NCBI GenBank assembly: GCA_041913045.1
Contig: JAYSGB010000006.1
Location: forward strand, 1 to 64,000
DNA: 64,000 nt
Origin: CAMLOF01 sp041913045
Lineage (GTDB): Bacteria; Pseudomonadota; Gammaproteobacteria; Burkholderiales; Burkholderiaceae_C
Direction of reading: 5' to 3'
Positions 1 through 8,549 of the stretch are shown here, piece after piece. The notes under the pieces were generated by a model, which saw only the letters and a program-made list of their open reading frames with translations, made no database searches and was not told where the DNA came from. The stretch's first letter is position 1. Each line of letters opens with the position of its first letter. Both the position numbers and the translations under genes were made by a program.

Positions 1-97
1 GCTTCTCGGCACCTCGTAAGGCGCGCCAGCCCCTGGGCGCACACGCCTTGGCAGAGACATTGTTGGCACACCACCGGTTGCGCACCAACAGCTTTGG

Positions 98-338
98 TTG
101 CTGCGGCAGGCCTGGCCCTGTGGGGGCGATTTCTGTGGCGGCTGTGGCCGCCTGTCTGGGGCTGGGCGCGCGTTAGCGCGCTTCGTGAACTGACTTGCGG
201 CGGCTGTTTGAGCGGAGCGCTGCAAGCGCGCAGCGAGTTCCGCCGCACCGGCCCCAGACAGGCGGGCACAGCGAAGTCGGCGCCCAGGCGCCGACCGTCA
301 CAGCATGAGCCCCCACAGGGCCAGGCCTGTCGCAGCAA
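98..338. repeat. Palindromic intergenic repeat element
   Basis: Nested inverted repeats occupy this gene-free left edge. The outer arms, 98-127 and 309-338, are 30 bases each and complementary at 29 positions. The inner arms, 148-162 and 251-265, are a perfect 15-base pair (CCGCCTGTCTGGGGC and its complement). Between them lies GC-rich sequence with short palindromes (e.g. GGCGCGCGTTAGCGCGC near 164-180). No open frame here has convincing coding character. Similar 'TTTGAGCGGAGCG...GAGTTCCGCCGC' intergenic sequences recur in Comamonadaceae genomes as I remember them, so a dispersed repeat family is likely. It could also act as a terminator or RNA-stability element for the gene ending at 388. 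Positions 1-97 and 339-387 hold nothing I recognise. Confidence 0.7.
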
Positions 339-387
339 GCGAGGTGCCGCCTTCAACCTTCAAAATGCCAAGCCGCAAACAGAATGC

Positions 388-1308
388 TCAGGGATGTTCC
401 GTGCTCGTGTGGATGTCCGCCTGCGCGTGAACGCGCTCATGCCGCACCAGGTAGATACCGCTGGCCACGATGATGGCCGCGCCCAGCAGGGTGTAGCCGT
501 CGGGCAGGGTGTGCCAGAACACCCAGTCCAGCGCAATGCCCCAGGCCAGGGCCGAATACTCGAACGGCGCCACGGCAGAAGCCTGCCCGTGGCTGAACGC
601 CTGGGTGATGGCGAGTTGCCCGCCGAAACCAGTGATGGCCAAGGCCAACAGCAGCCAGCCATCCTCCGTGCGTACCGGCACCCAGCCGGGCAGGGCCAAC
701 GCGCTGCCAAAAACCGCCATCATCACCATCGACCACAACACCAGACTTTCTGGCGCATCGGTTCGGCACAGCAACCTGCCCGACACTGCCGAAGCCGCAT
801 AACAGGCCGCCGCCGCCAGCACGGCCATGCCCGCCCAGCCGACGAAGGCGTCTGGGCTGGGGCGCAGGGCCACCACCACGCCTACCAGCCCCACGCCGAT
901 GGCCCACCAGTGCGTACGGGGCACACGCTCCCCCAGCACCGGAATGGCCAGCAGCGTGATGAGCAGCGGAGCGATGAAAAACAGCGTGTAAGCGTTGGAC
1001 AGGGGCAGGCCGTGCACGCCGAAGGTGAAGAGCGAGAGCATGCAAACGGCCAGTACGCCGCGCAGCAGGTGCAAGGGCCAGCGCAGGTGCCACACCTTGT
1101 GCCAGGCACGCTGCCAGCTCAGGTAGGCAAATACCAGCGGCAGAGCCACCAAGCCGCGCAAGGCTGCCACCTGCACGGCGGGGTAGTGGTCTGCCAGCGT
1201 CTTGAGGATGCTGTCCATCAAGGCAAAGAAGCCCACCGCCACGACCATGGCGGTGATGCTCTTGACGTTGCCCTGGTGGCGGGAATGGAGAGGCTTGGGG
1301 TGGGTCAC
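388..1308 (-). CDS. EamA/DMT-superfamily transporter
   Basis: About 306 residues, almost entirely hydrophobic, with the ten-helix, two-EamA-repeat layout of drug/metabolite transporters. The first repeat begins MVVAVGFFALMDSILK and the second starts near AVVAL around mid-protein. Such inner-membrane carriers export amino acids or metabolites; the substrate cannot be read from sequence. The frame is open up to 1392, but that would overlap the 3' end of icmF (1358) and add a polar leader. The GTG at 1308 (VTHPKPLH...) is therefore preferred, and an ATG closer to the first helix (MVVAV...) is also possible. The C-terminus is His-rich (RHERVHAQADIH). It lies just downstream of icmF on the same strand and may be read from the same transcript. 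Confidence 0.8.
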   Translation of the reverse strand: MTHPKPLHSRHQGNVKSITAMVVAVGFFALMDSILKTLADHYPAVQVAALRGLVALPLVFAYLSWQRAWHKVWHLRWPLHLLRGVLAVCMLSLFTFGVHGLPLSNAYTLFFIAPLLITLLAIPVLGERVPRTHWWAIGVGLVGVVVALRPSPDAFVGWAGMAVLAAAACYAASAVSGRLLCRTDAPESLVLWSMVMMAVFGSALALPGWVPVRTEDGWLLLALAITGFGGQLAITQAFSHGQASAVAPFEYSALAWGIALDWVFWHTLPDGYTLLGAAIIVASGIYLVRHERVHAQADIHTSTEHP

Positions 1309-1357
1309 CGACCGACTATAGCCGCCCCCGTGCCCCATTCTGGTGCCACTTTCACAC

Positions 1358-4300
1358 TCACATATTGCGCCGGTACTGGCCACCCACCTCAAACAGCGCC
1401 GAGGTGATCTGCCCCAGCGAACACACGCGCACGGCGTCCATCAGCACCTCGAACACGTTGCGGTTTTCGATGACCGCGTCCTTCAGGCGCTGCAGCATGG
1501 CCGGGGCCTCGCTGGCATGGCGCTGGTGGAAGCCGTTCAGGCGGGTCAGCTGGCTTTGCTTTTCCTCTTCGGTGGAGCGGGCCAGTTCCAGGCTCTCAGG
1601 GATCGGGTCGCCGTGCGGGTTGCGGAAGGTGTTGACGCCGATGATGGGGTACTCGCCCGTGTGCTTGAGCATCTCGTAGTGCATCGATTCGTCCTGGATG
1701 CGGCCGCGCTGGTAGCCGGTCTCCATGGCGCCCAGCACGCCGCCGCGCTCGGCAATCCTCTCGAACTCGGCCAGCACCGCTTCTTCGACCAGTTCGGTGA
1801 GCTCGTCGATGATGAAGGCGCCCTGGTTCGGGTTCTCGTTCTTGGCCAGGCCCCACTCGCGGTTGATGATGAGCTGGATTGCCATGGCGCGGCGCACCGA
1901 CTCCTCGGTGGGCGTGGTGATGGCCTCGTCGTAGGCGTTGGTGTGCAGGCTGTTGCAGTTGTCGTAGATGGCGATGAGCGCCTGCAGCGTGGTGCGGATA
2001 TCGTTGAAGGCGATTTCCTGCGCGTGCAATGAGCGCCCGCTGGTCTGGATGTGGTACTTGAGCTTCTGGCTGCGCTCGTTGGCACCGTATTTGTCGCGCA
2101 TGGTCACGGCCCAGATGCGGCGCGCCACGCGGCCCAGCACGGTGTATTCCGGGTCCATGCCGTTGCTGAAGAAGAAGCTCAGGTTGGGCGCGAAGTCATC
2201 GATGTGCATGCCGCGCGCCAGGTAAGCCTCGACCAGCGTGAAGCCATTCGATAGCGTGAAGGCCAATTGCGAGATCGGGTTCGCGCCGGCCTCGGCGATG
2301 TGGTAACCGCTGATGGACACCGAGTAGAAGTTGCGCACGTCGTGGTGCACGAAGTACTCGGCGATGTCGCCCATCACCTTCAGGCTGAATTCGGTGGAGA
2401 AGATGCAGGTGTTCTGGCCCTGGTCTTCTTTCAGGATGTCGGCCTGCACCGTGCCGCGCACGTTGGCCAGCACCCATTCGCGGATCTTTTCGGCCTCGGT
2501 GTCGGTGGGCTCGCGGCCGTTGTCGGCCTTGAACTTCTCCATCTGCTGGTCGATGGCGGTGTTCATGAACATGGCCAGGATGCTGGGCGCCGGGCCGTTG
2601 ATGGTCATGGACACCGACGTACTGGGGTTGCACAGGTCGAAGCCCGAATACAGCACCTTCATGTCGTCGAGCGTGGCGATGCTCACGCCCGAGTTGCCCA
2701 CCTTGCCGTAGATGTCGGGGCGCGGGTCGGGGTCGTGGCCGTAGAGCGTGACCGAGTCGAAGGCGGTGGACAGGCGCTTGGCGGGCATGCCTTCAGAGAG
2801 CAGCTTGAAGCGGCGGTTGGTGCGGAAGGGGTCGCCTTCGCCCGCGAACATGCGGGTGGGGTCTTCGCCCTCGCGCTTGAAGGCGAACACGCCAGCGGTG
2901 TAGGGAAAGCTGCCGGGCACGTTCTCCAGCATCAGCCACTTGAGGATTTCGCCGTGGTCCTCGAAGGTGGGCAGGGCCACCTTGCGAATCTTGTTGCCCG
3001 ACAGCGTGGTGTGCGTGATCTGGGTGCGGATTTCCTTGTCGCGGATCTTGACCACGTATTCGTCGCCCGCGTAGGCCTTCTGCATATCGGGCCACTGGGC
3101 CAGCAGTTTGCGCGCCGCCGGGTCCTGCTGCAGCTCGCGCTGCTCGGCCAGGTCGACGACGGCCTCGGCGGCCTTGGCACGGTCGGGTTTGCCTATGCGC
3201 AGCATCTCGGCACTGCTGCGCAGCTGCTGGATTTCGCGGGCCAGGCGGGCCTGTTCACGGGCTTTTTTCTTGTAGCCGCGCACGGTGTCGGCGATCTCGG
3301 CCAGGTAGCGCGTGCGGGCAGGGGGCACGATGGGTGTCTGGTTGCTGCTGTGGCGCACGTTCACCACGGGCAGGCGGCCGTCGCGCAGGGGCAGGCCAAG
3401 TTCGGCCAGGCGGGGTTTCAGCGCCTGGTACAGGGCGGTCACGCCGTCGTCGTTGAAGCGCGCGGCCATGGTGCCGAACACCGGCATCTCTTCAGGGCGC
3501 TTGCCCCAGGCTTCCTTGTTGCGCTGCACCTGCTTGGCCACGTCGCGCAGCGCGTCAGAGGCGCCTTTGCGATCGAATTTGTTGATGGCCACGAACTCGG
3601 CGAAGTCGAGCATGTCGATCTTCTCCAACTGGCTGGCCGCGCCGAACTCGGGCGTCATCACATACATGGGCACGTCCACGTGCGGCACGATGGCGGCGTC
3701 GCCCTGGCCAATACCGGAGGTCTCCACGATCACCAGGTCGAAGCCCGCCACCTTGCAGGCAGCAATCACGTCCGGCAGGGCCGCAGAGATCTCGCTACCA
3801 AAGTCGCGCGTGGCCAAGCTGCGCATGTAGACGCGCGAACCTTGCTGCCAAGGGGAAATTGCGTTCATGCGGATGCGGTCGCCCAGCAGTGCGCCGCCGC
3901 TCTTGCGGCGGCTGGGGTCGATGCTGATGACCGCCACGCGCAGCGCGTCGTTCTGGTCCAGCCGCAGGCGGCGGATGAGTTCGTCGGTCAAACTGGACTT
4001 GCCCGCGCCGCCCGTGCCGGTGATGCCCAGCACCGGCACTTTTGTGCCCTGTGCCTGCTCGCGCAACTGGGTCACCAGCGTTCCATCAGCACGGCCGTTT
4101 TCCAGCACAGTAATCAGCTGGGCAAGGGCGCGCCAGGCGGCGTCGGTGTGGCCCTGTATGGCCGCCAGCGCCTTCGGTGCGTGGGCGGAAACGTCCTTGT
4201 CGCAGCGCATCACCATCTCGCCGATCATGCCCGCCAGGCCCATGCGCTGGCCGTCCTCGGGGCTGTAGATCCGGCCCACGCCGTATTCCATCAGTTCGCG

Positions 4301-4651
4301 GATTTCGGCGGGCACGATCACCCCGCCGCCGCCGCCGAAGACCTGGATGTGCTCGCCACCGCGCTGGCGAAGCAGATCGACCATGTATTTGAAGTATTCA
4401 ACGTGCCCGCCCTGGTAGGAGCTGATGGCGATGCCCTGGGCGTCTTCCTGCAGCGCCGCCGTCACCACGTCGTCCACCGAGCGGTTGTGCCCCAGGTGAA
4501 TCACCTCCGCACCCATGCTCTGCAGGATGCGCCTCATGATGTTGATGGCCGCGTCGTGCCCGTCAAACAGGCTGGCGGCGGTCACGAAGCGGACCTTGTG
4601 GGTGGGGCGGTATTCGGCCAGCGCCTTGAATTCAGCGGACAGGTCGGTCAT
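1358..4651 (-). CDS. icmF: Fused isobutyryl-CoA mutase IcmF (B12 domain + G-protein chaperone + mutase)
   Basis: 1097 residues, about the size I recall for characterised IcmF proteins. An N-terminal cobalamin-binding domain (about 10-150) carries a DGHDAA motif with candidate Co-ligand His32. It is followed by a MeaB-like G-protein domain (about 200-420) with P-loop GTGGAGKS at 212-219 and NKFD at 357-360. The acyl-CoA mutase barrel follows to the C-terminus. The enzyme interconverts isobutyryl-CoA and n-butyryl-CoA (some also pivalyl/isovaleryl-CoA) using adenosylcobalamin, and the fused GTPase protects and loads the cofactor. The ATG at 4651 has a good AGGAGA Shine-Dalgarno. A palindromic operator-like site lies at 4673-4694, just upstream, suggesting control by a branched-chain or fatty-acid catabolic regulator. 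Confidence 0.95.
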   Translation of the reverse strand: MTDLSAEFKALAEYRPTHKVRFVTAASLFDGHDAAINIMRRILQSMGAEVIHLGHNRSVDDVVTAALQEDAQGIAISSYQGGHVEYFKYMVDLLRQRGGEHIQVFGGGGGVIVPAEIRELMEYGVGRIYSPEDGQRMGLAGMIGEMVMRCDKDVSAHAPKALAAIQGHTDAAWRALAQLITVLENGRADGTLVTQLREQAQGTKVPVLGITGTGGAGKSSLTDELIRRLRLDQNDALRVAVISIDPSRRKSGGALLGDRIRMNAISPWQQGSRVYMRSLATRDFGSEISAALPDVIAACKVAGFDLVIVETSGIGQGDAAIVPHVDVPMYVMTPEFGAASQLEKIDMLDFAEFVAINKFDRKGASDALRDVAKQVQRNKEAWGKRPEEMPVFGTMAARFNDDGVTALYQALKPRLAELGLPLRDGRLPVVNVRHSSNQTPIVPPARTRYLAEIADTVRGYKKKAREQARLAREIQQLRSSAEMLRIGKPDRAKAAEAVVDLAEQRELQQDPAARKLLAQWPDMQKAYAGDEYVVKIRDKEIRTQITHTTLSGNKIRKVALPTFEDHGEILKWLMLENVPGSFPYTAGVFAFKREGEDPTRMFAGEGDPFRTNRRFKLLSEGMPAKRLSTAFDSVTLYGHDPDPRPDIYGKVGNSGVSIATLDDMKVLYSGFDLCNPSTSVSMTINGPAPSILAMFMNTAIDQQMEKFKADNGREPTDTEAEKIREWVLANVRGTVQADILKEDQGQNTCIFSTEFSLKVMGDIAEYFVHHDVRNFYSVSISGYHIAEAGANPISQLAFTLSNGFTLVEAYLARGMHIDDFAPNLSFFFSNGMDPEYTVLGRVARRIWAVTMRDKYGANERSQKLKYHIQTSGRSLHAQEIAFNDIRTTLQALIAIYDNCNSLHTNAYDEAITTPTEESVRRAMAIQLIINREWGLAKNENPNQGAFIIDELTELVEEAVLAEFERIAERGGVLGAMETGYQRGRIQDESMHYEMLKHTGEYPIIGVNTFRNPHGDPIPESLELARSTEEEKQSQLTRLNGFHQRHASEAPAMLQRLKDAVIENRNVFEVLMDAVRVCSLGQITSALFEVGGQYRRNM

Positions 4652-4672
4652 GGCGGGAGTCTCCTGGGCTAG

Positions 4673-4694
4673 TTTACGTTTACGTAAACGTCAA
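4673..4694. promoter_or_regulatory. Palindromic operator upstream of icmF
   Basis: A perfect 16-bp palindrome ACGTTTACGTAAACGT (4676-4691) sits in a 22-bp near-perfect one (4673-4694, one mismatched pair), only 22 bases upstream of the icmF start. From memory it resembles sites proposed for LiuR, the MerR-family regulator of branched-chain amino acid catabolism in proteobacteria, which would fit a short branched-acyl-CoA mutase. No liuR gene lies in the window. The site is direct observation; the regulator is inference. Confidence 0.7.
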
Positions 4695-4710
4695 TATTAA
4701 CCGGAATCCA

Positions 4711-4737
4711 AGAAAAAAGGGCGCCAGTGGCGCCCTC
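4711..4737 (-). terminator. Rho-independent terminator of the TRAP operon
   Basis: A perfect 7-bp stem GGGCGCC/GGCGCCC (4719-4725 and 4729-4735) with a 3-base loop is followed, in the minus-strand direction, by six consecutive T's (4718-4713). It lies just after the dctM stop codon at 4755 and before the icmF operator, so it separates the dctPQM transcript from icmF. Confidence 0.88.
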
Positions 4738-4754
4738 CAGAAATGGCTTTGGTG

Positions 4755-6737
4755 TTACCTGTAGAGAACCTGCGGCAGCCACAGGCCGATTTCGGGGAAC
4801 ACGTAGAGCAGCACGATCGCCAGCACCTGGATCCCCATGAAGGGCAGCATCCCGGCAAAGATCTGGTTCAGCGTGACGTGCTTCGGTGCCACCCCCTTCA
4901 AGTAAAAGGCGCTCATCGCCACAGGCGGGCTCAGGAACGCGGTCTGCAGGTTCAACGCCACCAGCAGACCGAAGAACAGCGGGTCCACCCCAAAGTTGTC
5001 CAGCAGCGGTATGAAGATCGGCATGAAGATCACGATGATCTCTGTCCACTCCAGCGGCCAGCCCAGGATGAAGATGATGACCTGGCTGAGGATGAGGAAC
5101 TCTGTCTTGCTCAGGTTCATGCCCAGCACCCACTGTTCCACCAGTTCCTGCCCACCAAGCAGCGCGAACGCCGCCGAGAAGATGGCTGATCCCACGAAGA
5201 GCCAGCAAACCATCGCGCTCGTCTTGGCTGTGAGGAAAACGCTTTCCTTGACGATGCCGAAGTTGAGCTGCTTGTAGGCTGCCGCCAGCAAGAAGCCACC
5301 CAGCGCACCTACTGCAGCGGCTTCGGTCGGTGTAGCCAGGCCGAAGACGATCGACCCCAGCACCGCCAGAATCAGCACCAGCAGCGGGAAGAAACTGGCC
5401 AGCAGCATCTTGAAGACTTCAAGGCGCGTGTAGCTCAGCAGTGCGTAGAACACCGCCAATGCTGTGGCACCGGCCCCAAGGCCGATCCAATAGCTGTTGG
5501 GCGCAGGCTGCGAGGTTGCCGCCGGGGTGCTGTCCTGGATGGCGACAGTCGAAGCAGGTGCAGCAGCAGGCTCGCTCGGAGCGGTGTTGGATGTAGCTTC
5601 TGCCGTATCGCTGCCAGGCGGTTCGCTCAGTCCATCCTCCTCGGCGCCGGGAGGGGCTTGCAAGCCGTCTTCGTCGGCTGGGGGCTCTTCCAGCCCGCCT
5701 GATTCGGATTCGCTTGCAGCCGCAGCGTTCATTTCGTCCATGGACTGCAGTTCGCTGGCCGCATCGGCTTCGGGCACCTTCGTCACAGACTGGTAGGAGG
5801 CGAGCGCCACGGCTGCAAACAGCACGGCGGGCATCAGCGCGATCCCGAGTTGGCGCAGCAGATAGCCAGCGGAGACGTCGCTGTTGCGCTTGCCTTTCAG
5901 AGCCTTGATGAGACCAGCCAGAGCCAGCGCGTTACCTTGGGCGCCGATCTTTTGCAGCGGCACAGGCAGTGGCACAAAGCGCTGTTCGGCCGTGAGCGGT
6001 GGAGCCCAGGCGGGCTTGATCTTGGCGATCAGGATCACGTACACGATGTACAACCCCGCCAGCATGATGCCCGGGAAGAAGGCGCCAGCGTAGAGCTGAA
6101 CCACGGACACACCCGCCGTTGCGCCGTAGACGATCAGCAGCACCGAGGGCGGAATCAGAATGCCCAGACAGCCGCCAGCGGTGATGGCACCAGCCGTCAG
6201 GCGAACGTCATAGCCAGCGCGCAGCATCTGCGGCATGGCCAGCAGGCCCATCAGCGTGACGACTGCGCCAACGATGCCGGTTGCCGTGGCAAAGACCGCG
6301 CACGTCACCAGGGTGGCTACGCCCAGCGAACCGGGCACCCGTGCCAGTGACAGATGCAAACTCTTGAAGAGCTTCTCGATCAGGTTGGCCCGCTCCACCA
6401 GGTAGCCCATGAAGACGAACAGGGGAATCGAGATGAGCACGTCGTTGCTCATCACAGAGTAGGCGCGCTGCACCATCAGGTCCAGCGTCTGCTGCGCGGC
6501 GCCTCCTGCCGTCTGGTCGCCCGAATGGTAGGCAAAGAAGGCGAACAGCATCCCCATGCCCATCAACGTGAACGCCGTGGGAAAGCCCAGCATGATGGCC
6601 ACAACCACCAGCGATAGCATCAGCAGGCCATAGTGGCCGTTGGTCATGGTGTCAACGCTGAGCACCATCGCCAGCGCTGCGGCCAGGATCAGCCCCATGA
6701 GGCTGAAGCCGAACCAGAGTTCCTTGCGAATTTTCAT
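4755..6737 (-). CDS. dctM: TRAP transporter large permease (DctM type) with acidic insertion
   Basis: 660 residues, well above the roughly 430 usual for DctM. The first half (1-245) and last part (about 440-660) match the multi-helix TRAP large subunit, with motifs such as LGILIPPSVLL (191-201) and LATPTEAAAVGALGG (467-481). It drives Na+/H+-coupled uptake of a substrate delivered by the periplasmic protein DctP. Residues 246-440 are extra: a cytoplasmic-looking basic stretch, a predicted helix (about 298-316), an acidic Pro/Glu/Ala-rich segment (about 320-412) with three GLxxPP repeats, and another helix (about 416-436). The frame is intact, so this looks like a lineage-specific insertion. 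The start overlaps the dctQ stop by 4 bases. Confidence 0.92.
   Translation of the reverse strand: MKIRKELWFGFSLMGLILAAALAMVLSVDTMTNGHYGLLMLSLVVVAIMLGFPTAFTLMGMGMLFAFFAYHSGDQTAGGAAQQTLDLMVQRAYSVMSNDVLISIPLFVFMGYLVERANLIEKLFKSLHLSLARVPGSLGVATLVTCAVFATATGIVGAVVTLMGLLAMPQMLRAGYDVRLTAGAITAGGCLGILIPPSVLLIVYGATAGVSVVQLYAGAFFPGIMLAGLYIVYVILIAKIKPAWAPPLTAEQRFVPLPVPLQKIGAQGNALALAGLIKALKGKRNSDVSAGYLLRQLGIALMPAVLFAAVALASYQSVTKVPEADAASELQSMDEMNAAAASESESGGLEEPPADEDGLQAPPGAEEDGLSEPPGSDTAEATSNTAPSEPAAAPASTVAIQDSTPAATSQPAPNSYWIGLGAGATALAVFYALLSYTRLEVFKMLLASFFPLLVLILAVLGSIVFGLATPTEAAAVGALGGFLLAAAYKQLNFGIVKESVFLTAKTSAMVCWLFVGSAIFSAAFALLGGQELVEQWVLGMNLSKTEFLILSQVIIFILGWPLEWTEIIVIFMPIFIPLLDNFGVDPLFFGLLVALNLQTAFLSPPVAMSAFYLKGVAPKHVTLNQIFAGMLPFMGIQVLAIVLLYVFPEIGLWLPQVLYR
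5607..5696 (-). repeat. Tandem acidic GLxxPP repeats inside dctM
   Basis: Codons 348-377 of dctM encode three imperfect 10-11-residue units: GLEEPPADED, GLQAPPGAEED and GLSEPPGSDT. They form the core of the acidic low-complexity insertion that makes this permease unusually long. Short tandem coding repeats of this kind can vary in copy number between strains. Confidence 0.7.
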
Positions 6738-7366
6738 GCTTTGCCGCCTTTCTGCGCCTCGTGCTGCACGACGAGGGCATCCAGCGCCTCAATGTCCGAG
6801 TCTTTCACGTGAACCATGTCCTTGAGCTTGTCCACGTCCACTTCTTCAACGTCCTCTTCCCGTGCCGGCCATTCGCCGTCGCGTATGCAAATGACGCAGC
6901 GCACGATTTCCACGAAACCCTGCAACAGCAAGATGCCGCCCGAAAGCGGCAGCACGAACTTGAACGGGTACAGCGGTAGGGCGTCTGCCGAAAAGGTCTG
7001 CTCCCGAATTGCCAGTGAGTCCTGAGCGAAGTTCCAGCCGGCCCAGGTCAGCGCCACAATGCCAGGCAGGAAAAAGATGATGTAGAGCACCAGGTCGATG
7101 GTGGCCTGGGTGCGCGGTTGAAAGAAACCGTAGAGCACATCGCCACGCACATGCCCGTTTTTTGACAAGGTGTATGCACCTGCGCACATGAACAAGGTGC
7201 CGTAAAGCATGATCTGCATGTCCAGCACCCAGGCGTGCGGGGTGTTGAGGACATAGCGGGAAAAGACTTCCCAGGAAATCAAAAGGGTCAGGACTGCCGC
7301 CGTCCAGGCGGCGAGCTTGCCCAACCAGGTGGACAGACGGTCGACCGTCATCAGCAGGTTTTGCAT
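6734..7366 (-). CDS. dctQ: TRAP transporter small permease (DctQ type)
   Basis: About 210 residues with the usual four-helix DctQ pattern: WLGKLAAWTAAVLTLLISWEVFSRYV, a second helix LYGTLFMCAGAYTL, then two more before an acidic C-terminal tail (EEDVEEVDVDKL). It pairs with the large permease to form the membrane complex. The frame extends to a GTG at 7396, but that codon lies inside a strong hairpin. The ATG at 7366 (MQNLLMTVDRL), with AAAGG about 9 bases upstream, is preferred. It overlaps dctM by 4 bases and is separated from dctP by 64 bases that carry the hairpin. Confidence 0.9.
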   Translation of the reverse strand: MQNLLMTVDRLSTWLGKLAAWTAAVLTLLISWEVFSRYVLNTPHAWVLDMQIMLYGTLFMCAGAYTLSKNGHVRGDVLYGFFQPRTQATIDLVLYIIFFLPGIVALTWAGWNFAQDSLAIREQTFSADALPLYPFKFVLPLSGGILLLQGFVEIVRCVICIRDGEWPAREEDVEEVDVDKLKDMVHVKDSDIEALDALVVQHEAQKGGKA

Positions 7367-7386
7367 TTTGGGAGCCTTTAAACAAG

Positions 7387-7410
7387 GCAGGGGCACGTAG
7401 GTGCCCCTGC
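7387..7410 (-). promoter_or_regulatory. Intercistronic hairpin between dctP and dctQ
   Basis: A perfect 10-bp stem GCAGGGGCAC/GTGCCCCTGC with a 4-base loop (7397-7400) and no U-run. It lies 20 bases after the dctP stop codon. In binding-protein transport operons such structures commonly protect the upstream mRNA from 3' exonucleases, so that binding protein exceeds permease. That role here is inference; the hairpin itself is plain in the sequence. Confidence 0.75.
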
Positions 7411-7430
7411 GTAATCGATCACCTCAGAAA

Positions 7431-8549
7431 TCAGCTCTTCTTCGCGCCCTTGCCGAAATAGTGGTTGTAGGCCATCTTGAAGTCGACCATGTAGTCGTTC
7501 TGCCATTGACCGGCGCGTTGTGCGAACTCACGCTGCGAGTCGAGCACCTTCTTGAAGAAGGGGTTTTCGGCAGTCTTCTTCTGAATGGTTTTGTCCCAGG
7601 CCTCGAGCTGAGCGCGCAGGATCGCATCGGGCGTCTTGTAGAACTTCACGCCTTGCTTCTTCAGTTCGGCGTAGTCCTTGGAGTTGCGCTCGATGGCCTT
7701 CCAGCTCATGTCAGCGCTGGCAGCCTGCACGGCGTAGTCAATGATGGAGCGCAACTCCTGTGGCAGGGCGCGGTACTTCGGGCCGTTGAACAGAATCTCG
7801 AACTGCTCGCCGCTCTGGTGGAAGCTCTGCAGCATGCAGTTCTTCACCACGTCAGGGAAGCCCAGCACGCGATCAGACGACGCGTTGTTGAACTCGGCTG
7901 CGTCGATCAGGCCACGGTCCAGTGCAGGAACGATTTCGCCGCCGGGCAACGGGTTCACAGCCGTACCCATCTCGGTGAACACGTCCACCGCCAGCCCCAC
8001 GGTGCGGAACTTCAGCCCCTTCATGTCCTGCACTTTGGCCACGGGCTTCTTGAACCAGCCGAGCGGTTGGGTAGGCATGGGGCCGTACAGGAAGTTCTTC
8101 ACGTCCATGTTCAAGGACTTGTAGATTTCTTCCACCAGTTCACGGCCGCCGCCGTAGTTGTGCCAGGCCAGGACCATGTTCGGGTCCATGCCAAAGGCGG
8201 GGCCCGAACCCCACAGCGCCAGGGCAGAGTTCTTGCCATACCAGTAAGCGATCACGCCATGGCCGCCGTCCAGGGTGCCCTTGCTCACGGCTTCGAGCAA
8301 CTGGAATGCCGGAACCACGGCACCGGCGGGCAGCACCTCGATCTTCAGGCGGCCACCTGCCATGTCGTTGACTTTCTTGGCGAAGTCGTTGGCGTACTCG
8401 TGGAAGATGTCCTTCGCGGGCCAGGTGCTCTGGAAGCGCAGCGTCGTGGTCTGAGCCGAGGCGATCATCGGTGCAGACATGGCGCCCGCTGCAACAGCGG
8501 CACCTTTGAGCAGATTGCGGCGAGAAGTGGGCTTGGTCTTTTCAGTCAC
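7431..8549 (-). CDS. dctP: TRAP transporter substrate-binding protein (DctP type)
   Basis: 372 residues with a twin-arginine signal (SRRNLLKGAAVAAG at about 9-22, cleavage near SAQ 32-34), then a DctP fold. The pattern '...GGEIVPALDRGLIDAAEFNN...' and the middle '...LGWFKKPV..VQDMKGLKFRTVGL' resemble the subgroup containing the 2-oxoacid-binding protein TakP. The natural ligand is therefore probably a carboxylate, perhaps an alpha-keto or hydroxy acid, but this is not proven by sequence. It is first in the dctP-dctQ-dctM operon, followed by a stabilising hairpin and ended by a terminator at 4711-4737. Confidence 0.93.
   Translation of the reverse strand: MTEKTKPTSRRNLLKGAAVAAGAMSAPMIASAQTTTLRFQSTWPAKDIFHEYANDFAKKVNDMAGGRLKIEVLPAGAVVPAFQLLEAVSKGTLDGGHGVIAYWYGKNSALALWGSGPAFGMDPNMVLAWHNYGGGRELVEEIYKSLNMDVKNFLYGPMPTQPLGWFKKPVAKVQDMKGLKFRTVGLAVDVFTEMGTAVNPLPGGEIVPALDRGLIDAAEFNNASSDRVLGFPDVVKNCMLQSFHQSGEQFEILFNGPKYRALPQELRSIIDYAVQAASADMSWKAIERNSKDYAELKKQGVKFYKTPDAILRAQLEAWDKTIQKKTAENPFFKKVLDSQREFAQRAGQWQNDYMVDFKMAYNHYFGKGAKKS

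Noticed and set aside
94..1407. A 437-codon plus-strand frame across the left repeat and the EamA gene
   Set aside because: The product is Gln/His/Arg-rich without domains, and it reads antisense through a clear ten-helix transporter.
2267..4672. An 801-codon open frame antisense to icmF
   Set aside because: Same GC-skew artefact; composition is His/Val/Gly/Ala-rich and icmF on the other strand has all catalytic motifs.
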